From: Microlunatus speluncae
Lineage (GTDB): Bacteria; Actinomycetota; Actinomycetes; Propionibacteriales; Propionibacteriaceae
DNA length: 64,000 nucleotides
Direction: 5' to 3'
Assembly: GCF_009299835.1 (NCBI RefSeq)
Contig: NZ_VKCZ01000019.1
Span: 62,001-126,000, forward strand
Shown: one piece after another, positions 52,038 to 60,204 of the stretch
Numbering within the stretch: position 1 is the first letter of the stretch
Layout: each line of letters starts with the position of its first letter
Made by a program: the position numbers and the translations under genes
The notes under the pieces: model-generated
Seen by the model: only the letters and a program-made list of their open reading frames with translations
What the model was told of the DNA's origin: nothing
Databases searched by the model: none

Positions 52038-53237
52038 CTATCTCCTCACCTCCAGGTCACGGGGCAACCTGCAGAGCGGCTCGGCACCGCCAGCGGAGAT
52101 GATCACCGGCTCGGACAACTCGTACCCCCAGCCGTCCATCCACAGCCCCAGAATCACGTGCAAGGCCATGCCGGCGGTGAAGGTCCGAGTCTCCTCGGCT
52201 CGGAGGCTGATCGTCCGCTCGCCCCAGTCGGGAGGATAGCCGACGCCGATGGAATAGCCGATCCTCGATTCCTTGGTCAGACCGCGGGCGTTGATGATCC
52301 GGCTGAACGCGGAATGTGCCTCTCGGATGGCGGTGCCGGGGGTCATCGCGGCCAGTGCGCCGGCCATCCCGTCCTTGATCACCGCGGCTGCTTCGGCGAG
52401 TCGCGGCGGCGGGTCGCCGAGCATGACGGTCCGGGCCAGCGGCGCGTGGTAGCGCTGATAGGCCCCGGCCAGCTCGATCGTCGTCGCCTCGCCGGTCCGG
52501 AACGGCCGTTCGGACCAGGTGAGATGCGGGGTGCCGGCGTTCACCCCGGTGGGCAGCAGCGGCACGATGGCCGGGAAGTCGCCGCCGTGATCATCGGTGC
52601 CGGCGGCCTGGGCGGCGAGGATCTCGGCCGCGACGTCGCACTGGCGCCGGCCGGGGACGACCGCCTCGAGCGCTACCCGCATCGCCTGCTCGGCCAGCCG
52701 GCCGGCGACCCGCAGCCGCTCCTGCTCGGCGGCGGACTTGATCAGCCGGACCCAGTTGACCAGCGCCTCGCTGTCCACCAGCCGAGCTCGGCCGACTCGG
52801 GCACAGAGCGACTGGTAGGCGCGCACCGAGAAGAAGTGCGCGTCGCCCTCGACGGCGATGATCGACTCCGGCCCGTCCGGCAGCAGCCCCAGCTCGCGGG
52901 CCCGGTCGGCGATCCAGTCGAACGGATGGACGTCGATCCGGTGCACCAGGGCCTCCGGATAGCCCTCGATCCGGTCCGCCGGCAGCCGGGCCGTGGCCGT
53001 GGCGCCGTTCGCGTCCATCGCCCGCAGGAACAGCCGCGGCTCACCCACGGCCGGAACGATCAGGCACTGCGGCATGTAGAACGACCAGGCGTCGTAGCCG
53101 GTCAGATAAAACAGGTTGGCCGGATCGGCGACGACCAACGCCGACCATGATCGCGGCACCATCGCCTGCTGCACCCGGAGCACCCGGTCGGCGTACTCCT
53201 CCTCGGTGACGGGTTTGATCATGCCCGGACCGATCAC
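52038..53237 (-). CDS. M24-family ectoine hydrolase-like protein (DoeA/EutD)
   Basis: The product is about 399 residues. I take GTG 53237, which overlaps the EutA-like stop (GTGA); ATG 53222 is an alternative. It matches my memory of DoeA in several long stretches: NLFYLTGYDAWSFYMPQC, RAMDANGAT, VHRIDVHPFDWIA, GGDFPAIVPLLPTGVN, TPHLTWSERPFRTGE, YQRYHAPLARTVMLG, GYPPDWGERTISL. DoeA opens the ectoine ring to N-acetyl-diaminobutyrate. The usual M24 metal ligands are not all present, as in DoeA/creatinase relatives. The name is a homology inference. Confidence 0.78.
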   Translation of the reverse strand: MIGPGMIKPVTEEEYADRVLRVQQAMVPRSWSALVVADPANLFYLTGYDAWSFYMPQCLIVPAVGEPRLFLRAMDANGATATARLPADRIEGYPEALVHRIDVHPFDWIADRARELGLLPDGPESIIAVEGDAHFFSVRAYQSLCARVGRARLVDSEALVNWVRLIKSAAEQERLRVAGRLAEQAMRVALEAVVPGRRQCDVAAEILAAQAAGTDDHGGDFPAIVPLLPTGVNAGTPHLTWSERPFRTGEATTIELAGAYQRYHAPLARTVMLGDPPPRLAEAAAVIKDGMAGALAAMTPGTAIREAHSAFSRIINARGLTKESRIGYSIGVGYPPDWGERTISLRAEETRTFTAGMALHVILGLWMDGWGYELSEPVIISAGGAEPLCRLPRDLEVRR

Positions 53238-54007
53238 GATTGTCCGGCCAGCGTCTGCCCGGGGCCGATCAACTGGCGCCCGGTCAGCCGCAGCGCGGCC
53301 CAGACCGTCGCCTGGTTGGCCGAGATCACCGGGATGCCGAGATCGACCTCGAGCGGGGCGATCAGGTCGTAGCTGCTCAGGTTGGTGCAGGAGATCAACA
53401 CCGCCTCGGCGCCGGACCGCGGAATGCCCATGATCATCCGCGCCGTGGTCCGGTACGGGACCTGCCAGATCTTGCCCTTCAGGCCGAGGAATCCCTGCCC
53501 GGACACGGAAACCCCGGCCTCGTCGAGGAAGGCGACCAGCCGCTCCGTGACCGCGGCGTCGTACGGGGTCGCCACGCACACACTGCTCACGCCGAGGGCG
53601 GCCAGGGCGGCGAGCAAGGCCCCCGAGGTGGTGATCGCCGGGGCGCCGCCGGCCAGCTCCATCGCCACCGCCAGCTCCCGCTCGCCCGCCAGGCCGTGGA
53701 CGAAGCTGCCCGAGGTGCAGGCGTACGCGTAACCGACCGGCTCGATCACCTTGAGGTCGGTGACGCACTGGCTGATCTGATCAAGGTCGGCCAGCACCTC
53801 GGACTGCTTCAGGCTGACCGGCACCGCGGCGTGCGGCGTCCGGGTGCAATGCAGGCTGACATCGTTCGGCAGCCAGCGGCTCAGCTCGTCGTCCAGGGCC
53901 ATGTCAAAGGGGGCCACGACCCCGATCCGGACCCGGTCCGCAGGGCCGGTCAGGCGGTCGACCGCGCGGGTCCGGGGCGCCGACCTCATCATGGGAGCAT
54001 CATGCAT
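53234..54007 (-). CDS. Asp/Glu-racemase-fold protein, EutA-like, both Cys present
   Basis: The product has 257 residues. Both catalytic cysteines are in place: Cys97 in YACTSGSFV and Cys207 in LISCTNLSSYD, and VISANQATVWAALRL is a characteristic C-terminal motif of the family. EutA is a required protein of hydroxyectoine/ectoine use in some proteobacteria. This gene is first in the minus operon (54007-49354), whose promoter region carries operator copy 3. A start at ATG 53989 is also possible. Confidence 0.78.
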   Translation of the reverse strand: MHDAPMMRSAPRTRAVDRLTGPADRVRIGVVAPFDMALDDELSRWLPNDVSLHCTRTPHAAVPVSLKQSEVLADLDQISQCVTDLKVIEPVGYAYACTSGSFVHGLAGERELAVAMELAGGAPAITTSGALLAALAALGVSSVCVATPYDAAVTERLVAFLDEAGVSVSGQGFLGLKGKIWQVPYRTTARMIMGIPRSGAEAVLISCTNLSSYDLIAPLEVDLGIPVISANQATVWAALRLTGRQLIGPGQTLAGQS

Positions 54008-54016
54008 CCCGGATCA

Positions 54017-54049
54017 GATTGTTGACAATCCTGTCGCCGGATTTCTAAT
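54017..54049 (+). promoter_or_regulatory. Divergent promoter with GntR operator copy 3
   Basis: GATTGTTGACAATC (54017-54030) is a near-perfect palindrome. It contains a consensus -35, TTGACA (54022-54027), which is 16 bp before TCTAAT (54044-54049). The predicted start is at about 54056-54059, and the dehydrogenase GTG is at 54059, so that transcript is likely leaderless. Binding would directly cover the -35 box. It is also 9 bp from the divergent EutA-like start. Confidence 0.8.
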
Positions 54050-54058
54050 CTCGCCGTT

Positions 54059-55042
54059 GTGAGCCCCGCCCGGACCGAGACCGTCATGACGGTGCTCTGC
54101 GGGCCGGACGGGGTTCGGCCACGTGGCCTGGAGCGCGTCGCCGAACGGGCCGAGCTCCGCTACGTCGACGCCGCCGGGCTGACCGACGGGCTGGCCGGAG
54201 CTCGCGCGCTCTTCCTCTGGGACTTCTTCTCCACCGCGGTCGCCGACACCTGGCCGGCCGCCGCGGAGCTGGACTGGATCCACGTCGCCGCGGCCGGGGT
54301 GGACTCGCTGCTCTTCGACGGTCTGGTCCGGTCGCCGATCACCGTCACCAACGCCCGCGGCACCTTCGACCGGCCGATCGCCGAGTTCGTCCTGACCTCG
54401 ATCCTTGATCACCTCAAGGGTGTGCATCTGACCCGGTACCAGCAGCGCGAGCAGCACTGGCGGCATCGGGAGACCCTGCTGGCCGAGGGGCGGACGGTGT
54501 TGATCATCGGCACCGGTCCGATCGGCCGGGCCACCGCCCGGCTGCTGCGGGCCGTCGGGTTCGAGGTCCGCGGCGTCGGCCGCGTCGCCCGGGAAGCCGA
54601 TCCGGACTTCGGCACCGTCGGGTCCAGTGCGACCCTGGTCGACCAGATCGGCTGGGCCGATCACGTGGTCGCCGTGGCCCCGCTCACCCCGCAGACCTGG
54701 CACCTGCTCGGACCGGACGTCTTCGCCGCGATGAAGCCGACGGCGCAGGTGATCAACGTCGGCCGCGGCCCGCTGATCGACCAGCAGGCCCTGCTCGCGG
54801 CGCTGACCGGGGGCCGGATCGCCGCCGCCGCGCTCGACGTGTTCGCCACCGAGCCGCTGCCCGCCGATCATCCGCTGTGGAACGCTCCCGGCGTGGTCGT
54901 GTCACCGCATCTGTCCGGCGACGTCGTCGGTTGGCGGGACACGCTGGGCCGCCAATTCGCCGACAACGCCCTGCGGTGGTTGGACGGGCGGCCGTTGTTC
55001 AATGTCGTCGACAAACGTCGCGGCTACGTGACAGTTTCATGA
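54059..55042 (+). CDS. D-isomer-specific 2-hydroxyacid dehydrogenase
   Basis: The product has 327 residues from GTG 54059. NAD-binding motif VLIIGTGPIGRATARLLRAVGFEVRGVGR, catalytic Arg in INVGRGPLID, Glu in FATEPLPADHPLW and His in VVSPHLSG. It reduces or oxidises a 2-keto/2-hydroxy acid. It is divergently transcribed from the hydrolase operon, shares the operator with it, and its place in a cyclic-amidine pathway is not obvious. Downstream an amidase gene follows after 39 bp. Confidence 0.88.
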   Translation: MSPARTETVMTVLCGPDGVRPRGLERVAERAELRYVDAAGLTDGLAGARALFLWDFFSTAVADTWPAAAELDWIHVAAAGVDSLLFDGLVRSPITVTNARGTFDRPIAEFVLTSILDHLKGVHLTRYQQREQHWRHRETLLAEGRTVLIIGTGPIGRATARLLRAVGFEVRGVGRVAREADPDFGTVGSSATLVDQIGWADHVVAVAPLTPQTWHLLGPDVFAAMKPTAQVINVGRGPLIDQQALLAALTGGRIAAAALDVFATEPLPADHPLWNAPGVVVSPHLSGDVVGWRDTLGRQFADNALRWLDGRPLFNVVDKRRGYVTVS

Positions 55043-55081
55043 TCAGCTAGGGAGCTTCATGATCAAGAAGGCGTGCCGGCG

Positions 55082-56509
55082 ATGACCGACCTGTCGATGC
55101 TCAGCGCGACCGAGCTGGTCGCCGGCTACCGTTCCGGGGACTTCACCCCGGTGGACGCGACCCTGGCCGCGCTGGCCGCGATCGAGGCCCACGACCGGGC
55201 GGTCAACGCCTTCGTCCTGGTCGATCCGGAGCGGGCGCTGACCGCGGCCGAGTGGTCGGCCCGGCGCTACGCCGCCGGCGCCCCGACCGGGCCGGGCGAC
55301 GGCGTCCCGACTTCGATCAAGGACATGTTCCTGACCGAGGACTGGCCCACCCGCCGGGGGAGTGCGCTGATCCCGGCCGACGGTCCGTGGCTGGACAGCG
55401 CGCCGCCGGTGGCCCGGCTGCGGGAGGCCGGTGCCGTACTGCTGGGCAAGACGACGACCCCCGAGTTCGGCTGGAAGGGCGTGACCGACTCGCGCGCCTT
55501 CGGCGCGACCGGCAACCCGTGGGATCCGGCCCTGACCGCCGGCGGATCGAGCGGCGGTTCGGCCGCCGCGGTCTGCCTCGGCATGGGCGCCTGGTCGATC
55601 GGCACCGACGGCGGCGGCTCGGTCCGGATCCCGGCATCGTTCACCGGCACCGTCGCGCTGAAGCCGACCTACGGCCTGGTACCGATCTATCCGCCGAGCC
55701 CGTTCGGCACGCTCTCCCACGCCGGCCCGATGACCCGCACCGTGACCGATGCCGCGATCATGCTCGACCTGCTGGCCCGGCCCGACCCGCGGGACTGGTC
55801 GGCCCTGCCGACCCCGGCCGCCTCGTTCCTTGATCAACTCGAGCACGGGGTCGACGGCCTGCGGATCGGGTTCTCGCCCGATCTCGGCTTCGTCCGCAAC
55901 GATCCGGAGGTCGACCGTTGCGTCCGGGCCGCGGTCGACGTGCTGGCCGGGGCCGGGGCCCGGGTGGAGGAGGTCGAGCTCGGCCTGGAGGATCCGGTCG
56001 ACGCGTTCTCGGTGCTCTGGTTCGCCGGCGCGGCCAAGGTGCTGGAGGCGTACGGGCCGGGGATCGAGGACCGGATCGATCCCGGGCTGCGCCGCGGCGC
56101 CGAGTACGGCCGCACCCTGTCCGCCTCGGACTATCTGGACGCGACCGCGGTCCGGATGCGGCTCGGCACGCTGATGGGGGAGCTGCACGAGTCCTACGAC
56201 GTGCTGGTCACGCCGACGATGCCGCTCGCCGCCTTCCCGCTGGGCCGGGACGCCCCGCCGGACTGGCCGTCGGACGACTGGACCAGCTGGACCTCGTACA
56301 CCTATCCGTTCAACCTGACCCAGCAGCCGGCCCTGAGCGTGCCCTGCGGCTTCACCGAGGACGGCCGCCCGATCGGCCTGCAGTTCGTCGGGGCGCGCCA
56401 CGCCGACGGCCTGGTGCTCCGCGCCGGCCGCGGCTACGAGCGGGCCACGGACTGGGCCACCCGGCGACCGGCGCTGCTCTCCCGGGACCGTCCGGCCGAA
56501 GCCACCTGA
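55082..56509 (+). CDS. Amidase (amidase signature family)
   Basis: The product has 475 residues from ATG 55082 (AAGAAGG upstream; GTG 55073 also possible). Ser-cisSer-Lys triad: Lys in VPTSIKDMFL, Ser in GGSSGGSAAAVCLG and nucleophile Ser in GTDGGGSVRIPAS. These enzymes hydrolyse carboxamides or half-amides. Position after the dehydrogenase and before DUF3830 indicates membership of the regulon. It could open or clip an amide intermediate of the pathway. Confidence 0.9.
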   Translation: MTDLSMLSATELVAGYRSGDFTPVDATLAALAAIEAHDRAVNAFVLVDPERALTAAEWSARRYAAGAPTGPGDGVPTSIKDMFLTEDWPTRRGSALIPADGPWLDSAPPVARLREAGAVLLGKTTTPEFGWKGVTDSRAFGATGNPWDPALTAGGSSGGSAAAVCLGMGAWSIGTDGGGSVRIPASFTGTVALKPTYGLVPIYPPSPFGTLSHAGPMTRTVTDAAIMLDLLARPDPRDWSALPTPAASFLDQLEHGVDGLRIGFSPDLGFVRNDPEVDRCVRAAVDVLAGAGARVEEVELGLEDPVDAFSVLWFAGAAKVLEAYGPGIEDRIDPGLRRGAEYGRTLSASDYLDATAVRMRLGTLMGELHESYDVLVTPTMPLAAFPLGRDAPPDWPSDDWTSWTSYTYPFNLTQQPALSVPCGFTEDGRPIGLQFVGARHADGLVLRAGRGYERATDWATRRPALLSRDRPAEAT

Positions 56510-56543
56510 CCCGGCGTTCTTGATCACCTGCGAAAGGATCTCC

Positions 56544-57041
56544 ATGACCCGCTACATCACTGTCACCCTCGAGGCCCGCGGAGTGACCTGCCGGGCCCGG
56601 CTGCTGGACGACGAGGCCCCCCGAACCGCCGCCGCGGTCTGGGACGCACTGCCGCTGTCCGGGCCGGTGCACCACGGAAAATACGCCCGGAACGAGATCT
56701 ACAATCTCGTCCCGGCCTTCGCGAAAACCGAACCAGGCAAGGAGAACACGACGGTCACCCCGATCCCCGGTGACCTCTGCTACTTCGCCTTCGATGCTGA
56801 TGATCTTGGTAATCCGGCCTACGGCTACGAGTCCGACTCCGGCCCGGGCGAGCTGTCCAAGATCATCGACCTGGCCGTCTTCTACGGCCGGAACAACCTG
56901 TTGATCAACGGCGACCAGGGCTGGGTCCCGGGCAACGTCTTCGGCACCATCGAGGAAGGCCTGCCGGAGCTGGCCGCCGCCTGCCAGGACGTCTGGATGG
57001 GCGGCGCCCGCGGCGAAACCCTGACCTTCGCCCGCGCCTAG
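56544..57041 (+). CDS. DUF3830 protein
   Basis: The product has 165 residues from ATG 56544 (AAAGGA upstream). DUF3830 has a cyclophilin-like fold and commonly lies next to racemase, amidase or hydantoin-type catabolic genes. Here: RYITVTLEARGVTCRARLLDDEAPRTAAAVWDALPLSGPVHHGKYARNEIY, PIPGDLCYFAFDADD, LAVFYGRNNLLINGDQGWVPGNVFGTIEEG. It is 34 bp after the amidase, presumably the last gene of that operon. Function unknown. Confidence 0.85.
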   Translation: MTRYITVTLEARGVTCRARLLDDEAPRTAAAVWDALPLSGPVHHGKYARNEIYNLVPAFAKTEPGKENTTVTPIPGDLCYFAFDADDLGNPAYGYESDSGPGELSKIIDLAVFYGRNNLLINGDQGWVPGNVFGTIEEGLPELAAACQDVWMGGARGETLTFARA

Positions 57042-57104
57042 CCCGCCGGCCAAGACTCCGCCCAGTGGCCTGACCCACGGTGTCGCAGCGGGGTCGGGGG
57101 GCGA

Positions 57105-57176
57105 AAGTCGCCACAGGTAGAGAAATTCGCCGATTCCGGGCCGAGACAGGTGCGGAAGTCGCCACAGGTAGAGAAA
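57105..57176. repeat. 21-bp direct repeat, two copies
   Basis: AAGTCGCCACAGGTAGAGAA plus one A occurs at 57105-57125 and 57156-57176, 51 bp apart, in the noncoding gap before the next membrane-protein gene. Possible tandem binding sites or recently duplicated sequence. The flanking 57042-57309 gap has no gene. Confidence 0.8.
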
Positions 57177-57309
57177 CGCACCGCTCGGGTTGGGGTCGAA
57201 GGGGGAGTGAATCGGGCGGTCGGGGTGCAGGAGGGGCGTTGATCCGGCACCGGACGACCGAACCGGACCAGGGCGCGCCCCATCGGCCCGGGGAGCCGTA
57301 GGGTGAGGC

Positions 57310-57879
57310 GTGATGGAAGGCAATGACACCGCGCATCCGATCCTCCGGCTGGTTCTCGGCCTGGGGGCCGGCGCGCTCACGCTGATCGGCATGATCCGCC
57401 TGGTCGCCGGCAACTTCGACGGCCGGCTGGCGGTGTTCGCCTGGGTCGTGGTGGCCCTGGCCATGATCCCGTGGATCGGCTACTGCGCCTGGCGCAGCTG
57501 GCACGGCCGATTGAATCTCAAACGCGCGCTCGTGGTCGCGATCCTGGTCGTGGTCGGGCTGGTCGTGGTGTGGCTGTTCGTGCTGGGCCCGGTGATCGGG
57601 CTCGCCTGCTCCCTGGCGGCCTTCGTGCTGATCTGGATCAGCGACTGGCCCGGGAAGCGGGCGACCGGCGAGGAGAAGTTCGTCGCGTTCGAGGAGTTGG
57701 CCGAATCGACCGAGGACGATCCCGACCCGGATGAGCCGTCACGGAACGATCCGCCACGGAACGATCCGCCGCGGCAGCACGATCCGCCGCGAGACGACGC
57801 CGACCCGGACGCACCGACCCGGCAGCGCAGCACCGCTCCCGGCCGCATCACCGGCGCCCTGGACCAACCCTCCACCTGA
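57310..57879 (+). CDS. Membrane protein with charged Pro/Asp/Arg tail
   Basis: The product has 189 residues (GTG 57310; ATG 57313 is close). Three to four transmembrane helices (LVLGLGAGALTLIGMI, LAVFAWVVVALAMIPWIGYC, ALVVAILVVVGLVVVWLFV, GLACSLAAFVLIWI) are followed by a low-complexity cytoplasmic tail containing RNDPPRNDPPRQHDPPRDD and acidic runs. No known domain. Convergent with the ROK gene. Confidence 0.65.
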   Translation: MMEGNDTAHPILRLVLGLGAGALTLIGMIRLVAGNFDGRLAVFAWVVVALAMIPWIGYCAWRSWHGRLNLKRALVVAILVVVGLVVVWLFVLGPVIGLACSLAAFVLIWISDWPGKRATGEEKFVAFEELAESTEDDPDPDEPSRNDPPRNDPPRQHDPPRDDADPDAPTRQRSTAPGRITGALDQPST

Positions 57880-57933
57880 CCGAGTTGTCAGAACTGAGTT
57901 GTGCCCTGGGGCTACTCAGTTCTGACAACTCGG
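57880..57933. terminator. Bidirectional TTGTCAGA-family hairpin
   Basis: A perfect 20-bp stem (CCGAGTTGTCAGAACTGAGT and its complement at 57914-57933) with a 14-base loop. It lies between the convergent membrane-protein and ROK genes. Confidence 0.8.
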
Positions 57934-57942
57934 TGGGGTTGG

Positions 57943-58863
57943 TCAGTTGAGGCCGAAGGCGAGGGCGGCGGCACCGAGCAAGCCCGCGTTGGCCAGGACT
58001 GCCGGCCGGACTTCCAGCTCGCTGACGTACGGCAGCACGGCGAAGTCGCGCAGATGCCGGCGCAACGGTTCGAAGATCACGTCGCCCGCCTTGGCGACCC
58101 CGCCGCCGAGCACGACGGTGGCAATGTCCAGCTCGGTCGCGGTGGTCGCCAGGCCCGCGGCCAGGGCACGCATCCCGCGATCGATGACGCTGGTCGCGAT
58201 CGGGTCGCCGTCCCGCGCCGCCGCGGTCAGGGCCCGGGCGTCGTCGGGTCCGGTCCAGCCGGCCTGCCGGGCGGCGGCCACCATCCCGGGCCCGCGCGCG
58301 TACAGCTCGACGCAGCCGTAGCCGCCGCAGACGCACCGGGCGCCCCAGGCGTCGACGGTGATGTGGCCGAGGTGGACGGCGTTGCCGGTCATCCCGCCGA
58401 CCAGCCGGTCCCGCAGCACCGCGCCGCCGCCGACCCCGGTCGACACGACCACGCCGATGATCGAATCCAGATCCCGGCCCGCGCCGAGCCAGTGCTCACC
58501 AAGGGCGAAGCAGTGCCCGTCGCCGGCCAGCCCGACCAGCGGCTCAGAACCGGTCAGTTCCTTGATCACCGTCCGGGTGCGCGGCACGATCGGGAAGCCG
58601 CGCCAGGCGCCGATGTTGACCGGCGACACGGTCCCGGCCGGCTCGTCGATCGGCCCGGCCGAGCCGATCCCGACCCGCGGTGCCGGTGTGCCCGGCTCGA
58701 GCAACTCGGTGACGGCGGTCGCGAGCGCGCCGAACACCTCGTCGGGGTCGGCCGTCCGCGGCGTCGGCTGCTCGGTCTGCCGGCCGATCGCGCCGGTGTC
58801 GTCCACCAGCGCGGCCGCGATCTTGGTCCCGCCGACGTCGATCGCCAGCACCTGCTCGGTCAT
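57943..58863 (-). CDS. ROK-family sugar kinase
   Basis: The product has 306 residues from ATG 58863. MTEQVLAIDVGGTKIAAALVDD is the phosphate-binding start, and the ROK zinc motif HITVDAWGARCVCGGYGCVELYA (Cys-x-Cys-Gly-x2-Gly-Cys) is intact. A GVVVSTGVGGG phosphate-2 loop and a VLGGGVAKAGD adenosine motif follow. It phosphorylates glucose or an amino sugar in the cytosol. It lacks the N-terminal HTH of ROK repressors. Confidence 0.9.
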   Translation of the reverse strand: MTEQVLAIDVGGTKIAAALVDDTGAIGRQTEQPTPRTADPDEVFGALATAVTELLEPGTPAPRVGIGSAGPIDEPAGTVSPVNIGAWRGFPIVPRTRTVIKELTGSEPLVGLAGDGHCFALGEHWLGAGRDLDSIIGVVVSTGVGGGAVLRDRLVGGMTGNAVHLGHITVDAWGARCVCGGYGCVELYARGPGMVAAARQAGWTGPDDARALTAAARDGDPIATSVIDRGMRALAAGLATTATELDIATVVLGGGVAKAGDVIFEPLRRHLRDFAVLPYVSELEVRPAVLANAGLLGAAALAFGLN

Positions 58864-58940
58864 CGGGCTCCTCCCCGTCGGTCGGAGAGCTTAGTGGTGC
58901 CTCAGCCTGAACCGGCAGGCGAGTTCAGGGTGAAGGCGGA

Positions 58941-59019
58941 GTGACCGGAATCCCGCACTCGTCGGCGAGATCCGCCTTCCGGCACGCGTTTTCGGCGACT
59001 GTTGCTGGATTCCGGTCAC
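58941..59019. repeat. Inverted repeat GTGACCGGAATCC in the prfB upstream region
   Basis: GTGACCGGAATCC (58941-58953) and its exact complement (59007-59019) are 53 bp apart. A second dyad, CCTGAAC (58906-58912)/GTTCAGG (58923-58929), lies just before. They occupy the divergent gap between the ROK gene and prfB and may be regulatory or an old repeat. Confidence 0.55.
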
Positions 59020-59084
59020 CGAGTCGGCACCCTCATCGAGCGGTCGGTGCCGCGCTGTGGACCGAGTCAGTAGAGTGACCGGTT

Positions 59085-60197
59085 GTGGCAGTCTCAGATT
59101 TTCCCGCAGAGCTCGCCGAGCTGGGCAAGGCCCTGGACTCGATCGAGGCCGTTCTCGACCCCGAAGCCAAGCGGGCGGAGATCGCCGAGCTGGAGATCGA
59201 GGTGGCGGCGCCCGACCTCTGGGACGACCAGGCCAACGCCCAGCGGGTGACCTCGCGGCTGTCCGTGCTGCAGTCCGAGGTGGAGCGGATGGCCCGGCTG
59301 CGCTCCCGGCTGGACGACTTGGGCGTGCTGGTCGAGCTGGCCGAGGAGGAGAGCGACGCCGGCAGCCTGGCCGAGGCGGAGTCGGAGCTGACCGGGCTGC
59401 GGTCCGAGATCGACGCGCTCGAGGTGCGGACCCTGCTGGCCGGCGAGTACGACGAGCGCGAGGCGTTGATCACCATCCGGTCCGAGGCGGGCGGCACCGA
59501 CGCGGCGGACTTCGCGGCGATGCTGCTCCGGATGTATCTGCGATGGGCCGAGCGGCACTCGTACTCGACCGAGGTCTATGACACCTCCTATGCCGAGGAG
59601 GCGGGGATCAAGTCGGCCACCTTCACGGTCAAGGCGCCGTTCGCGTACGGCACGCTGTCGGTGGAGCAGGGCACGCACCGGCTGGTCCGGATTTCGCCGT
59701 TCGACAACCAGGGCCGGCGGCAGACGTCGTTCGCGGGGGTCGAGGTGCTGCCGGTGACCGAGGAGGCCGACCACATCGACCTGCCCGAGGCCGACCTGCG
59801 GATCGACGTCTTCCGGTCCTCGGGTCCGGGCGGGCAGAGCGTCAACACCACGGACTCAGCGGTCCGGATCACCCACCTGCCGACCGGGATCGTGGTTTCC
59901 TGCCAGAACGAGAAGTCCCAGCTGCAGAACAAGGCGGCGGCGCTGCGGGTGCTCCAGTCCCGGCTGCTGGAACGCGCCCGGCAGGAGCGGGAGGCGGAGC
60001 TGAACGCGCTCCGCGGCGACGGCGGTAACAGCTGGGGCTCGCAGATGCGGTCCTACGTGCTGAATCCGTTCCAGATGGTCAAGGACCTGCGCACCAACCA
60101 CGAGGTGTCCAATCCGGACGCGGTCTTCGACGGCGACATCGACGGCTTCATCGACTCCGGGATCCGCTGGCGCCGGACCTCCGCCGCGGCCAACTGA
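59085..60197 (+). CDS. prfB: Peptide chain release factor 2
   Basis: The product has 370 residues from GTG 59085. It reads UGA/UAA stop codons. The anticodon-like SPF tripeptide is in [15 protein letters not shown], and the catalytic GGQ is in [14 protein letters not shown] (about residue 250). N-terminal helical PCRF domain present. There is no in-frame stop early in the gene, so the programmed frameshift of enterobacterial prfB is absent, as usual for actinobacteria. Confidence 0.96.
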   Translation: MAVSDFPAELAELGKALDSIEAVLDPEAKRAEIAELEIEVAAPDLWDDQANAQRVTSRLSVLQSEVERMARLRSRLDDLGVLVELAEEESDAGSLAEAESELTGLRSEIDALEVRTLLAGEYDEREALITIRSEAGGTDAADFAAMLLRMYLRWAERHSYSTEVYDTSYAEEAGIKSATFTVKAPFAYGTLSVEQGTHRLVRISPFDNQGRRQTSFAGVEVLPVTEEADHIDLPEADLRIDVFRSSGPGGQSVNTTDSAVRITHLPTGIVVSCQNEKSQLQNKAAALRVLQSRLLERARQEREAELNALRGDGGNSWGSQMRSYVLNPFQMVKDLRTNHEVSNPDAVFDGDIDGFIDSGIRWRRTSAAAN

Positions 60198-60204
60198 CCG
60201 GCCG

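Noticed and set aside
59085-60197. Programmed frameshift in prfB
   Set aside because: The gene is one continuous frame from GTG with no early UGA, so no frameshift is required.
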